Assembly: GCA_021399435.1 (NCBI GenBank)
Contig: JAJTUP010000007.1
Span: 1,116,001-1,180,000 of the forward strand
DNA length: 64,000 nucleotides
Reading direction: 5' to 3'
Origin: Diaporthe sp. PMI_573
Taxonomy: Eukaryota; Ascomycota; Sordariomycetes; Diaporthales; Diaporthaceae
Shown piece after piece: positions 33,013 to 45,840 of the stretch; positions within the stretch are counted from its first letter, which is position 1; each line of letters begins with the position of its first letter. Both the position numbers and the translations under genes were made by a program. The notes under the pieces were generated by a model. The model was given only the letters and a program-made list of their open reading frames with translations, was not told the DNA's origin and made no database searches.

Positions 33013-34687
33013 TGTTAAACGGAAACGCTTGTGTAGGCGCTGCACGTAAGGGGTTACCCTAGACTTCACGTAGGGAGTTACCCTAGACTTGGCATTTTTT
33101 CGGCTAAGTGCCTATGTGGCGTGCGCGCCGGCAGATGAGTTTGGTGGCCGTGAGTCGATTTTTTGGGCTATTGTAAGACCCTAACTTCGAACCTCTGCAT
33201 TCCCCTTATTTCTTACCCAAAAAGCATGTAACCTAGTTTATTAGATAGCCTGATTTCTGAAGTTTATCTGTATTTAGTTTGGTTACTGTCAGGGTCAGGG
33301 TTGGCTGGTTATTTAAAGCCAAAGATAGTGGGTCCGAGGGCCGAATTTTCCGGCCTCCCTATCTGCGCACCAGAGCCAACCGCAGCGTGCCCAGGGTTGA
33401 GACGATATCGGAGGAACTGTGAGGAGGGCTGACAGAAGCCCACTTGAATTCAATGCAAAGTTGTCCAAACCACTCTCAAGCGTCCCAACAAGACCTCAGT
33501 GCACCCTACTGCTACCTAACTCCCATTCGATCCACCAACCTTCAAAAGTTTCCTCTCGTATCTCTACGGCGCTTAGCTTGCCGGTCCCGGGCTGTTACCT
33601 AGTCAATAGTTTCCTAAGTATTGTCTTTAAAATATACTTAAATAACATAAGCTTATCCGCGAAACTCCGGCTGTATAGCAGAAATTAGAACCTACTTTAT
33701 TACACTTCTTGTAGTTACGTAACAATAAGCTTAAGTATTGTAAGCTCTAATCTAATTATGCTAAGCTTTACGTTTATTATCTATCTCAGTACTATTAGGC
33801 TCTATACTCTAATGTCTATTAATTTAGTAAAACCTTATACTTGTTTTTATAATAGGTAGTTATAATCTAATTATTTTAGTATAAATATAGGACTGCTTAT
33901 CTCCTATACTTAGTTAATTTATCATTAAGAAAAGCAGCTGCTCTAATTATATACGAGAGACTCTATAGTTAATTAGACGGTGTAGATTAATGTATTTAAC
34001 ACGGTTCTCTAGTCCTCTTATAATTATCTTAGTCAGTAGTTACTTTACAGGTAGTTAAGGTAGATTTGTATAAAGCTCTATATTATGTAGTTCCTTCTTA
34101 ATGAGTTTTAGTTAGGAGATTAGACTATACTTCTTCTTTACTTTTCGGAAATCGTCAAGGCTGATTAAAGGGCAGTTTCTAAAGGTTAGTGGATTGAATG
34201 GTCAGGTAGCAGTAGGGTGCACTGGAGGTCTTGGTGGGACGCTTGAGAATGGTTTGGACAACTTTGCATTGAATTCAAGTGGGCTTCTGTCAGCCCTCCT
34301 CACAGTCCCTCCGACATTGTCTCACCCGCGGGCACGCGTGGGTTGGCTCTGGTGCGCAGATAGGGAGGCCGGAAAATTCGGCCCTCGGACCCACTATCTT
34401 TGGCTTTAAATAACCAGCCAACCCTAACCCTGACAGTAACCAAACTAAATACAGATAAACTTTAGAAATTAGGCTATCTAATAAACTAGGCTACATGCTT
34501 TTTAGGTAAGAAATAAGGGTAATGCAGAGGTACGAAGTTAGGGTCTTAAAACAGCCCAAAAAATTGGCTCACGGCCACCAAACTTATCTGCCGGCGTGCA
34601 CGCCCCATGGGCACTTAGAGAAAATCCAGTGCCAAGTCTAAGGTAACTCTCTGCGTGCAGCGCCCACACAAGCGTTTCCGTTTAACA
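33013..34687. mobile_element. Foldback-like structure: two inverted LTR-like arms (~510-540 bp) around a 630-bp loop
   Basis: The left arm 33013-33548 begins TGTTAAACGGAAACGC. The right arm 34177-34687 is its reverse complement and ends GCGTTTCCGTTTAACA. The loop 33549-34176 matches 21541-22170. Both arms keep GC-rich stretches such as the GGCCGAATTTTCCGGCC segment. No target duplication is obvious. Left flank is integrase remnant; right flank is an inverted gag remnant. Confidence 0.7.
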
Positions 34688-34689
34688 AG

Positions 34690-35700
34690 TTATAATATTT
34701 AATATCTTTCTTATCCTTACATTATATTATATTAAGTTTTATAAGGCCTATATATTGTCTCTACTGGGTTAAGTTATTATAGTTATATCTTTTTCCGGTA
34801 TTAGATTTGTTTCTATTGTTATTTTATAGAAATTATCTAAAGATATTTCTGTGCTTTTTTTAGCGTCTTTTGTACAGCCGGTTGTTAAGCTTAACAGCTA
34901 ATTTAATATATTATAGGAAGTTATTAAGTTAGTTATATCTAGCTAGTTTGTCCTTTATTTCTTTTTTTAGTTTTTAGTAAAATGTAAAGATTTTAGTATT
35001 ATCTGTAGAGTTAATTTAGGCGTAGATTTTTCTAAATTCTACTGTAAAGGCCAAGGCTGAGCCTTTTTATTATAATTTTAATAGTTTCCGTTTTGCTTAT
35101 TATTTTTTGTTAAGGTTTTAAAATAGACTATAGAGTATGCTTTTATAGGTTTTATATCTGCTAAATATCTTCTAGGTTTCTAGTTTATATTTCTTAAATT
35201 CTTTTGTATTAATAAAGTCTGTAAGGTAAGGTTTAAACTAAGTAAGGACTCTTTCTTTAAGGAAAGATAAGGCATGTATAATCTATTTCTTGTCTAGTTG
35301 GTTGTCTAGATAATTAAAGCGTTAGTAGGCCCAAACCTATATAAGGTAGGCCTAGAGTTGTTCTAGAGTTTTGTTATAAAGAGTCAGGCTATTAAGTTTT
35401 ATACTTTCTTTAGTTAAAATAGAGGTATTAATAATATTAGTAGCGGCCTTAAAAGTAGTAACCTTTTTCTTAAGTCTTTTTATTTCCTTATTCTATTAGG
35501 CCTAACTATTAATAAAGATATAGAAGCAGTTAACCTTACTAACTAGCTCTTAAAGCTATTAATTAATTATTCTATTATTACCATTACTACTAGTAGTATT
35601 ATCTATTTTCTGCTAGAGATTATACTAAAAAGTATTACTTTTAAATCTAAATATTATAAAAGATTTTACGTATAATATTGCTTAAGGTCTGCATTAAAAT
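34690..35700 (-). pseudogene. Second, inverted gag remnant
   Basis: The minus strand reads LSFLKERVLT, stop, FKPYLTDFINTKEFKKYKLE, parallel to the plus-strand gag at 26.45 kb. Later segments align as well. It is heavily broken by TAG/TAA stops and is cut off by the foldback arm at 34687. Confidence 0.6.
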
Positions 35701-37235
35701 ATATAAATAAAAGTAGTTAAAATATAATAATTAAAACTTTTTAAGTCCTTTAAACTAGAGATTAGAGGTTTATATCTAAAATACATAACCAGGCAATAGT
35801 TAAGCAATATTAGTTCTAAATAATAATTACAAGCTGGTAAAAGCTATTTAGGTAAATACTTAGATTAACTGCTAAAAAGCTGTCCTAAGCTAATGCTATC
35901 TACTGGTAATAAGCGTGTCTATATAGTCTATCTCTTTAGTCTGGCTTAGTTAGATTATATCCTGAGCCGTCTAATCTACGGGTAGGATTAGGCTGGATCA
36001 GTGTTAAGCCTTACTGATCCTTGGATTAGGAGGGATTAGTCCTGATCCTCTCTGATCTATTAGGTAAGCAGGTTACATGCCTCGGGGGCTGTGTTTCTCG
36101 TGCCTCTCGCCTAGCTAGGAGCGCGGCCTAGTAGAACCTGTTTTACTAGAGAACCAACTGTTGGTCCTATTTCTGTCAGGGTCGTGACATCTAGGCACCC
36201 TGCTGCGACCCTGCTACACACACACTCCTGAAGGCACTAACCTTTAGAAGCCTAACTATAATTATAAAATATAATCCTTTTTATATAAGCATTACTTTAA
36301 TTACATAAAGAAATAATAGCTTAGCAAAGCTAGTACTACTTTTATTTATAATAAGAATATAAGTAAATTGCTGGCTAATTATCTATTAGATATTAATAAT
36401 CTATTACCTATATTAACTATATCTAAGTAGCTTAACTAAATACTTTTAGTATTAAAAGCTTTTAAAAAAGCCTCGTATTAAGATACGCTTTTTATATAGT
36501 TTAAAAAAATATACTAAAAGATTAACTAGTTGCTAAATAGCTTGCAGCCATCTAGCATAATTAAAATTTGTTTCTACAAGCTAGGCTAGGTTCTTTATAT
36601 TGTTCTTAAAAATAGTTATAGCAAGTAAAAGGCAAGCAAGCAGCTAATTAATATGTACTAAATAAGCTGCTATTTATATAGATCTAATCTAAACAGCTAG
36701 GACCGGTTTATATCTACCCAGGTGGGCGTAAAAAAGGTGCTTCAAACAAAGAAGAACTAAAAAAAACATGCCTGTCGAGCATATAAGAAGCGAAAACTCC
36801 TGGCCCTCGAGCGCCTGGCTGCCGCATTAAAATTGCAGCGCAGGCGTAACAAGTGTGCTAGGAGGTCTTAAAGATATAGGCTAGTCTTTCAACCGCAAAA
36901 TTTACTTATTAGGGTCAAAGCATAGCGGCGAAAGCCCGGTCAAGCTAGGTCCGCGACTACGAAATTCAATCAGGTAAATTAAGCAAACCAAATAAACTAC
37001 TTAGCTATCAAGTCGTGCCATAACTGTTAGAAACCATATTCCAAGTCATGTAGTTTAGATGTCACCTGACAGGACCGGAATTAGGGGTACGCACCAAATT
37101 TGTATATAAAACGTAAAGCCGAAAACGGGTACCAAGCATAGACAATGCACAAGCACGATTTCCGTCAATAACATGTAGAATAATTCTATGTATAGGTGAG
37201 GCTCTGCTTTACCACTGCAAAGTCGCCTGAGATGA
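35701..37235. other. AT-rich transposon debris with an LTR 3'-end fragment at 36184-36250
   Basis: GGCACCCTGCTGCGACCCTG through CACTAACCTTTAGAAG at 36188-36250 matches the end of LTR copy A (20880-20940). Palindromic GGATCAG/CTGATCC pairs lie at about 35995-36060. From 36.3 to 37.0 kb a plus-strand frame with basic clusters (KKRKLLALERLAAALKLQRR) could be a transposase C-terminus, but I cannot assign it. Confidence 0.4.
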
Positions 37236-38266
37236 CTACTTCCTGCGGTTTGCAAACTTCTCGCCAATTGTTCGTTTAACCTTGGCCGCCATCATCTTCA
37301 AGCTGGTCTTGTAGTCATTGGTGCCGTTGTTAGGGTCATTATCCTTGGCAGTGGTCTTGCACGTGGAACCAGCCTTAGCCTTGCCCTTGGGGCCGTCGAC
37401 GGCTTGCCATTTGCTCACGCTCGTGATGGTCTTGACCATGTTCTGCATGGCGGTAGGATCCCAGCCGTTGATGAAATCGCCGTGGAAGCACTGGCTGGTA
37501 CCACAAGCCAGCTGGATAGGCGGGTTGCCCTTCCAGCTGCTGAAGTACTTCTTCCAGTCGTAGCGAATGCTGAATCGGAGCTGCGGCATGCGTTTCATGC
37601 CGGACGGGCACTGCTTGCCGGTGTTCTTGCTGTAGGCCGTCTTCTTACCCGTGTCGTCAACACAATCGGGAAAGAAGAGAACAACTTGTAGCTTTTTTTT
37701 GCTAGGGCATGTGCTCTGCGGCCAGTCGCTGTAGTCCTTGCCGCCAGCATCGAAATCACCGCTCTCGCACAGCCAGATGAGGTCAGATCCGGGAACGAGG
37801 CCACTTTTGTCCTTGGCGAGCGCATTGCCGGCCACAGCACTGAAATCCTCAGGGATGGGGACCTCGACGGGGTCCTTTTGAACGACGTAGTAGGCCGTGA
37901 AGGAGTAGGGTTCCATGGGCGTGTACTTGTCGCCGTCGACATAGTAGAGGGTGGGAATCCCTGGGTTAAAGAAAATTAGTCCGCGAGGTAATGCAGCAGG
38001 GACGAATAATAGAAGCACGTACAGTAGACGGACATGTCGTTGGGGTTAGCGGCGGTGGCACAGCCATTTCTCAGGTCTGCCGACGTTGGCAGATTGACGG
38101 TAACGGCATCGGATCCGAAAAAGCTGTGCATATGGCTCTTGTACTCGCCAGGGTACACAATAGGGTCGATGTTCTTGCGCATAAACTGGTCGACGTGGGT
38201 GTTGGTAAAGGCCAGCGTTGCATCAGCCGCTGCTACTAGCAGAAACAAGGCTTCCTTGATCGTCAT
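37236..38266 (-). CDS. Secreted DUF1996 protein
   Basis: Two exons, 38266-38023 and 37960-37236, join across a GTACGT...ACCCAG intron to give 322 residues. Residues 1-19 form a signal peptide (MTIKEALFLLVAAADATLA). DUF1996 features follow: KSHMHSFFGSDAVTVNLPTS, GCATAANPNDMSVYWIPTLY, YVDGDKYTPM, then LQVVLFFPDC and MPQLRFSIRYDW, with many paired Cys. Family members are secreted or wall-associated fungal proteins of unknown biochemical role. The gene is intact and GC-normal although it sits at the edge of the AT-rich repeat block. Confidence 0.9.
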
Positions 38267-38934
38267 GTTGCAGCGATGATGTCGAATGGACTACGGTACA
38301 AGGACTCTTGAAGAATGAAAAAAGGGCTCGGGTTGCCGGACCAGAGGCACACAGAGAAACGAATGTAAAGAAAAAACGATTGTATTGGAGCACAACGAAA
38401 AAAGTGAGTGAAAGTGGTTGTTCAGCTTGCAGAGGGAAATAAAAATCCGTCTCGCCGACCAATATTTATAACAACGAGGTCTTTCAATTGGGACTCAGTA
38501 ATGCGCTCACCACCGATTACCCAAACAAGGCCAAGTTCGTATTTTCGGCTGGGCGTTCGAAAATGGAGACGACATCGGAAACAGAAACCGCATCTGGAAA
38601 TTGGAGGCCAGCCCAGGGATGGATGCATGTGTTAGGCCGGGGGGAGGTAGCCTATTGTAGTCGACGGAAACAAATCAATCCCCTTGTGTAGGCTTCAGGG
38701 CCGAGGGATTTGTCAAAGATAGATGTTTTCCTGGACCCGCTGGTAAAGGGCTAATTAGTTACGACCGTGGGTCTGCAGGACCAACAGCGCCTAATTCGGC
38801 CGCAGGAAAGGACAGGGTTTAAAGCTCTCACCTGTAGGCAGACTCATGGAACGGAAGAACTACGGAGGTCACGTAACAATAATAGATCGCAGACCCACCT
38901 CTGTGATCCCGTACCAAGGATTGCTGAGAACTAT
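38267..38934. other. Upstream region of the DUF1996 gene
   Basis: GC-normal intergenic DNA that should hold the DUF1996 promoter. No other gene is supported. Confidence 0.45.
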
Positions 38935-39545
38935 ACTATATAACTATTAAATATTAAGTAGTATTTAAGGTAGTTTTATAATAAGTTTAATAGATAAAGC
39001 CTAGCCTAGACATAAGGGTCTAAATATTATATAAGTAATTTATACTTATACTTATAAGTATATATATATGTATCTAAATAGGCTTTATTAGTAATTAGTT
39101 ATATATAGCCTATATATTTATATTTTTTAAAATTTAAACTTTATTGTTTTAATTTCTAATGCCTCTTTTCTTTAAATAAACGATAGTATTAACTTAACTT
39201 TAATTAATATTTTAAAAATAATTATCTTCTCTTTATATTCTTTCTTATAATAATACTATATTAATAAATAAAATATTTATAAATATATATTATCCTTTAT
39301 AATTTAATACTAAAAAATATAATAATAAAGTAGTAATTTATAATAGCTATATTACTATGTAGCTAGTACTATAAGATAGTCTAGATAAAACTTTTATAGC
39401 TTTTTAGTTATTAATCTAAATAATATTTTACTCTTGGCTTACTTAACTAAGTAAACCTTTATAATAATTATCTTAGTAGTACCCTTTGGTACCCTCTATT
39501 ACTTACTACTCTTAAGACTTACCTTAGCTTTTATTAATAAACTTA
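38935..39545. other. Sharp AT-rich island (~610 bp)
   Basis: This is almost pure A/T with TA-rich runs and abrupt boundaries to GC-normal sequence on both sides (TGCTGAGAACTATACTATAT at the left, CGTCGGCGTG at the right). It is probably a RIP-erased small repeat. No coding capacity seen. Confidence 0.6.
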
Positions 39546-39954
39546 GTTTTCGTCGGCGTGCGACCACCGTGGCGGGAAGCTTGCTTTAATGCCCGCCATC
39601 CTCCACAGAATCCACAAGATTTTGATATTATGGGGGGGTGGGTCTTTATTAAAAAGGATTAGTTTCTGGGCCTGAAACTCGATCTCTTTGAACAGCGAAT
39701 CCACTTACCAACAGCCAATCTCGGTTGGACAGCCTTTTGTCAGGGTTGTGCATCTTCGCCAAAGTTCCATTTGCTAGTGGCTGCAAGACTTTCTTGAAAC
39801 CCTGGCGTAGGTATAAAGACAGTGCGTGGACTTTGATCGCACCGCCTAGCCCTTTGCAAGTAAATAAACATCCCTCTTCGCGCCTTGCAACCGGCCTCCT
39901 AATTTAGTTTTTGCTTCATTGCCTCTTTTTTTATACACCCGACGCTCGTTTAGC

Positions 39955-41380
39955 ATGTATCCTTCTACCTTTCTTGCTGCCATTTTGGCGTTGTCTCCTT
40001 CCCTGGCTGCCGCGCAGGTTGTTGGTAAAGCCTACGGATTCGCCACCGGCGTTACGGGAGGCGGTTCTGCAAAAGCTGCTGCGCCATCTGACATTGCCCA
40101 GTAAGTCGAGTAAATTCTTGACATCTCAGTTGTACAGGAACGTGGGTCGAAAAATACTAACGTCTCGTTCAAAGACTCAAGGCCTGGCTGTCTGACAGCA
40201 CCCCGCGCGTTATTCTAATCGATAAGACATTCAACTTCGAGGGTAGTGAGGGAACTGTGTCCGAGAAGGGCTGTCGCATGAAGTCCGGATGCAACGCTAG
40301 CAATGACGGACAAGACACCATTGGCAAAGCGAGCTGCGACGCCAACGAGAGGGTGGTTGATGTCAAGTACGACAAGGCTGCTAAGACGCAGTTGACCGTT
40401 GGCAGCAACAAGAGTATCGTGGGCGTCGGCAGCAAGGGTGTCATTCAGGGCAAGGGATTGAAAATTCCCAAGGGCACCAAGAATGTCATCATCCAGAACA
40501 TTCACATCAATGTCAGTCTCTCGTTCGAACCTCCGTAGGCAGGCGTTTTACTGAAACGGTTCCCAGGACCTCAACCCTCAGTACGTTTGGGGCGGCGATG
40601 GTATGAGTATTGAGGGCGTAGACGGCCTCTGGATTGATCACTGCAAGGTACCTGCATTCGACCCAATGATGTTCTGACTCTCGATGTTCCTGTACTTACG
40701 CTTTAATGCAGTTCAGCAAAGCAGGACGAATGTTCATCGTGTCTCAGTAAGTCGGGTTCGGCTCGTAAATCCCATAGCCCCTCGCACCCTTGATGTGTTC
40801 TCAGCTAACCCTGGATTCCTAAAGCTTCAACCCTAGTCGCTTCACTATTTCCAACACCGAATTCGACGGTGTAACCTCCTATTCTAACTCATGCAACGGC
40901 GACCAGTATTGGACCACGATGTTCGTCGCCGACGGCGATAAGCTCACCCTCGACAGAAACTGGTACCACGACGTCTCCGGCCGTGCCCCGAAAATCGGCG
41001 GTTCCGGCACAACCGTGCAGGCTGTCAACAACTACTTCTCCAACAATCAGGGCCATAACTTCGACATCACCTCTGGCACCAGTGTGCTCCTCGAGGGCAA
41101 CCGCTTCGAGAGCGCCAAGACCCCGATTACCTCCGATTCGAGCAAGAGCGGCGCCCAGATTTTCAATGTGCCTGACTCTGGTTCCATCTCCACCTGCAGC
41201 TCCCAGCTCGGTCGCAGCTGCGTCGCTAACTCGCTTGTTTCGAGCGGAGCTTGGCCCAGCTTCAAGAGCACGGCAGCACTTGATAATTTGGCCAGGTACA
41301 AGTCTAACTTGGTGACCCCTATCCAGAGCGGGAACGTCAAGAGTACTGTGAGTGGCAGCGCTGGCATTGGCAAGATCTAA
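39955..41380 (+). CDS. Pectin lyase, polysaccharide lyase family 1 (EC 4.2.2.10)
   Basis: Five exons join in frame: 39955-40100, 40175-40511, 40567-40647, 40712-40746 and 40825-41380, giving 384 residues. A signal peptide (MYPSTFLAAILALSPSLAAA) is followed by GKAYGFATGVTGGG. Pectin lyase hallmarks appear in order: LKIPKGTKNVIIQNIHIN, QYVWGGDGMSIEGVD, LWIDHC, and the catalytic Arg segment WYHDVSGRAPKIGG. A parallel beta-helix continues to the end. It cleaves methyl-esterified homogalacturonan outside the cell. WIDHCK replaces the usual WIDHV of pectin lyases, so pectate lyase activity is a smaller possibility. The gene is intact. A plant-cell-wall role fits a plant-associated fungus. Confidence 0.92.
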
Positions 41381-44057
41381 ATAGGTGGCTGGATATTGCT
41401 CTGTGCACATAGCCTAGGTCTGCGGGGCAGACCATATTTTTTTCTCATTTTTCATGTATTTGTTTTGTTACTTTTATGTACATACATACATACATCAACC
41501 ATCAAACGTCGGAGCATAGCTAAATTCATAATTTCGTCCCCGGGTGGATCTCGACAAACATCATTTCCTTCATAATGCGACTGACGACATCATTCAAGAG
41601 TAGAGGCGATTCCGTGGTTCTTGTTTTAGTGCGCAGCTACCCGTCAAAATTATCACGATATACGTCGCCCGTCCTGCTCTGTTCCGCCAAGCGGATCTCT
41701 AGGGCCACTACTTTTAGCAATGGCCTGTGTATGTGACAAGCTTCGCAGAGCTGACTTTTCCTCAATAACACCTGCAGAGGCTAGTTGTCTCCCACTCTAG
41801 CGGGAACGATCCTGTGGAATGGGTATTAGTCAGCCATATGGGCACTATATAAGTAGGGCCCTTCGGCCCTCTTGGCGATAGCTTCTTGCTTCCTTCGGTA
41901 GCAAGAATCGAACCCGTACCCAGAATAGTACGGCTTTTGCTCGCCCCTATTTGCATGTGCAAAGACCCCTGACCTACGGCATCAGGGCCGTACCAACAGA
42001 TCCGCTAATTTATCCGGAGACCGAGCTTTTGAAAAAGGCATACAACCAAGCAGCCCATCTCTTCACTGATTCCGAGCCACGCAGCATCCACGAGAAGAAG
42101 GCACCGAACCTAGGGGCAGTGCTGTCGACGCCTGCTGCCCAATGCTCGAATTCGAGTAGACAACTTGAGCTATTCTCTCAAATAAAGCAGGTCAACGAGC
42201 TTGAAAGCTTGTATCTGTGTTAAAGCTTACAGCAAATATTCTACGTAGGGCGGCCAGCAGCTCTGTCTTGGCTAAATTGGAAACCGTATCTGGGCACTTA
42301 GAAGCAAAGCATTGGATAGCCGGCTTCCGGCATTGGCTTATATATCTATAATCTCTTGTCCTCTGTGATGCGGTAGTAGCAACATGCAATCATGCACCTT
42401 TTCGATGCCGCGATAACTTGTCTTCCCGGAACGACTGTATGTAAGTGGGATCTTGGTTCGAAGTTGCTAATCTGCAATGAGCTCAAACTTTCTATGCCGT
42501 TGAGACCTCGAACAAATTGGGCTTAGCGGGCTTTGGGGCGGACCAGTAACGGGCGCTTGTATGTAGGCCTACCAGCCTCCATTGGAGGAAACACACCACG
42601 CCCTTAGGATTACATGTGGGGAACGCTGGTAATGTACAGGCGCATTATCCCACCTAGAAAGAATCGCGGGCGGCAATATGCTCAACAGGGCCTCGCAGGT
42701 CCGTAATATTACCAACCCACTTCGTTTGTGCTCTTTGACTACTGGCCCATCGGATTAAGCCGTACCCACTTGGAAGCACTGTTACCCGCCTAACTCACCC
42801 CCGGATGCAAGGAATCATGTGCATCAATGTTGGTGGGCTGCTTGGTAGCCTGATCAAGTAGCTTAGCTTTCTCCATCACCAATAACTCATCTAATGATAC
42901 TAGGCTGAGTATACATTGACTTACCGAAACTTGGTGGGACTGTCTGCCACTAACGACCTTCTGTATAATGAGGCGGCGGCACGTTGCATGTGGTGTGTTC
43001 TGTTGCTAATTGATCGGGTTGGAAGACCTGAATAGCAAGTATAGCAAGAGAGCAACCAACAGAGCATAGGGCGGAAAAGCCGGCAACCTGAAAGAGACTG
43101 GTTTATAAATACGGCCGCATTTGCAACTGGTCAAAAATTCTCAAGGCACCACAAAACTGATCGTTTTACACTGATATTCTAACATTGAAGTCTACGTTGT
43201 CCACTTTGGTATTACCGCCGGCATTATGCGCAAGAAATACGTTGCTACAACTATCTATACCTGTGGTACACGTGTTTCCTCAGATTTCAAATTCGATCCT
43301 TGCGGGAACCTGACCGCGGCGGACCACAATGGGTTCTACTCGGGCCAGGACCGCCTGTGGACGGCACGACTGCTCTGTTTGCAATCCTAGTTAAATGATA
43401 AGCTGGGTCACCCCCTTTTGCAGGTTTGGTCATTTGCTTATCAGGAAAGGTCTCGTCTTCAAGAATTGGACGTCTGGGCATGTGGCACGGGCCGCGGTGG
43501 CTGACTTAGGTCCACCCCGGCTAGACAATTCTACCATCATTCCCGCTTAAACCCCGAAGTTTTATGTCAACCTTGCAAATAAGAAGCAGCAATGTTAGAC
43601 TGTGGCTCAACAAGCATCATCGAGCGCATTTCTACTGGAGTCGCCTTGAGGAAACCGATAGTATACTTGAACCAAACAACAGTCGATGCGTGAATCGCGA
43701 ATTGTTTCTCTATCGAGCGACAAATCTCTATTACCATAACTAGAGCTCGGTCTTGGCGTTTACGGGTAGCGTGTTAGTAGTTTTACCCCGTAAATACCTA
43801 TAACGTGGCTTTCTCCTTAACAATTAGTTATGGGTATACGCTCTTTCTAGCCCTCTACACTAATACTTTTTATACACAGCCTGTTAGTACCTATTATATA
43901 CCCCCTTTTTTTTCTACTCTTATAAAACTCTTTTAGCTTATAAAAACCCTTTTTATTACTTCTTTAATATCTTTTTTATTTGTTTTATTTTATTTTTATT
44001 TATAAATATCTTTATATCGATCTTAATGTTTTTTAAATTAATTAATAAATTAATACA
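41381..44057. other. Long intergenic region without a recognised gene
   Basis: Small frames at 41951-42223 and 43287-43481 show no family features. The last 250 bases, from about 43.8 kb, turn AT-rich and lead into the satellite. Confidence 0.45.
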
Positions 44058-44268
44058 CTAATAAAACTAATAAAACTAATAAAACTAATAAAACTAATAA
44101 AACTAATAAAACTAATAAAACTAATAAAACTAATAAAACTAATAAAACTAATAAAACTAATAAAACTAATAAAACTAATAAAACTAATAAAACTAATAAA
44201 ACTAATAAAACTAATAAAACTAATAAAACTAATAAAACTAATAAAACTAATAAAACTAATAAAACTAA
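44058..44268 (+). repeat. 9-base satellite (CTAATAAAA)n, about 23 copies
   Basis: Perfect tandem copies of CTAATAAAA cover about 211 bases with no visible interruption, ending in ACTAAACCCTAAAAG. The perfect identity suggests recent expansion. Confidence 0.95.
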
Positions 44269-44317
44269 ACCCTAAAAGAATCCAAATAGAGAGATAGAGA
44301 GATAGAGAGAGAAATAA

Positions 44318-44462
44318 AGAGGGAGAGATAAAGAGGGAGAGATAAAGAGGGAGAGATAAAGAGGGAGAGATAAAGAGGGAGAGATAAAGAGGGAGAGATA
44401 AAGAGGGAGAGATAAAGAGGGAGAGATAAAGAGGGAGAGATAAAGAGGGAGAGATAAAGAGT
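44318..44462 (+). repeat. 14-base satellite (GAGGGAGAGATAAA)n, about 10 copies
   Basis: Near-perfect purine-rich tandem array, preceded at 44285-44317 by shorter GAGAGATA units. It lies 50 bases after the 9-base satellite. The purine/pyrimidine strand bias could favour triplex or non-B DNA. Confidence 0.95.
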
Positions 44463-45401
44463 GTTACGGTTCCAACACAGGCAAACGTATATATTGGCCG
44501 TAGCTAAGCTAGGTTTGATGAAGAGAAAGAGAAAAGTGGGAATTCGGGCAGAATGCCACGGATTCCTACTTAAAATATCTAAAATCCCTACTAATCTGCC
44601 GAGAGGCAGATTCTCTACTTAATTATGGCTGCCTTCCGCTCCTTAGAAAGTGCTATCACCTCCGATCAAGTATAAAGAGGTCGGGCTTCCCCTTGGTCTT
44701 CGTCCATGGCAATGCATGTTGTCTCTCCTCGCTTAACTTGCTCTTTCTTGTGCCTCAAGACTTCATCATAATGTCATACACGGAGGAGGAAGCCGCTCCT
44801 GTACGCGACCTATAGACTTACCGTAAGTATCCGCCGTCAATACCTCGTTAACACAACTGATCCGAGACAGAGGGGGAGTGTCGCGATGAGATGTTCGCTA
44901 TAGTAGGGCAGTCAGTCAACGACAGACGGACTGTAGTTCGACCCTCGAAGCCTAAGGGACTATGGGAAACGTTGGAGGACAAGACCAGGGCGGCGCTCAG
45001 AGCTATACGCAGGGTTCTCAGGAGACGTTAGGCGTAGTCGACACCGGGAGCCACATACATGAGCCCGTGTTTAAATTCAAGTCGGTAGCGGCTAGACCTT
45101 CTCACTTCGGGACATCGTGACAGACCGTTTTATGGTGATGTTAATTAACTCAGCCCGCGGGCCCTCGTCGTTGTAAAACACGATGTCGCGTCGAAAGATT
45201 TCGATCGCGGTCGCGCGTTTCTCTGACACCCCTCTAACGGCAGACTTGCACTGGCTGGGGTTGGACATATCAAGTGGTGATACCGTGCATAGCTAACACC
45301 TTCTAGTTGGTGTCGGCCAGGATCTGCCGGGTGCTCCGCCGCCGAGCCGGCCCTCCCATCCTCTAGCGCAGGGTAGATGGCACAGCCGGGCGGGTCATTA
45401 C
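44463..45401. other. GC-normal stretch starting with an LTR-like TGTTACGG
   Basis: TGTTACGGTTCCAACACAGG at about 44462 could be an LTR start; no partner copy was found in this window. An ATG at about 44771 (MSYTEEEAAP) soon meets a stop. Nothing else is assignable. Confidence 0.35.
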
Positions 45402-45840
45402 ACTATTTGTATTCTTTGAGTTCCTCTACTAAGCTGGAACGGCAATGAGTGTCCTATAAGGACAAGGAACAATGTGTCTTATCGACGATAACAGTGAGAT
45501 TCGCTATGCAAGGCTTTAAACAGTAACTTTCCAATCTGCTTCTGCAAACCAGTGCACTGTTAGATGCCACTCTTCGCACTATAAGTCTTAGTGTTGAGCC
45601 GTGCCTAGTCTCCGCCGCTATTCGCGCCGGCGCTCTCAACCCGTCAAGGTCGAAGCTATCGCGAGACACGAGCTCTAGTCAGACGCCGTCAAGCACCGTC
45701 AAAGTGCCTTCGCCATGTGACTCAGGCAAATTGCCCGACATGGACCATAAAAGCCGCCCTGTCCCAGACTGAGGTTCCGGATCGGTTCAAACGCACAGCA
45801 TCACAGACTTGTCCCTCAAGATCATTCGAACTCCCCGACT
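45402..45840 (+). mobile_element. Second copy of the repeat family inserted at 19636
   Basis: It starts ACTATTTGTATTCTTTGAGT and follows 19636-20055 closely, with this copy keeping C and G where the other has T and A. Copies diverge after about 45840. It is a less RIP-mutated fragment, perhaps a solo LTR. Confidence 0.6.

Noticed and set aside
41850..41960. tRNA-like T-loop sequence (AGAATCGAACCC on the plus strand)
   Set aside because: I could not build a cloverleaf around it with matching acceptor and anticodon stems.
44058..44268. Degenerate telomere array
   Set aside because: The unit CTAATAAAA is not TTAGGG-type; the single CCCTAA at its end is not an array.
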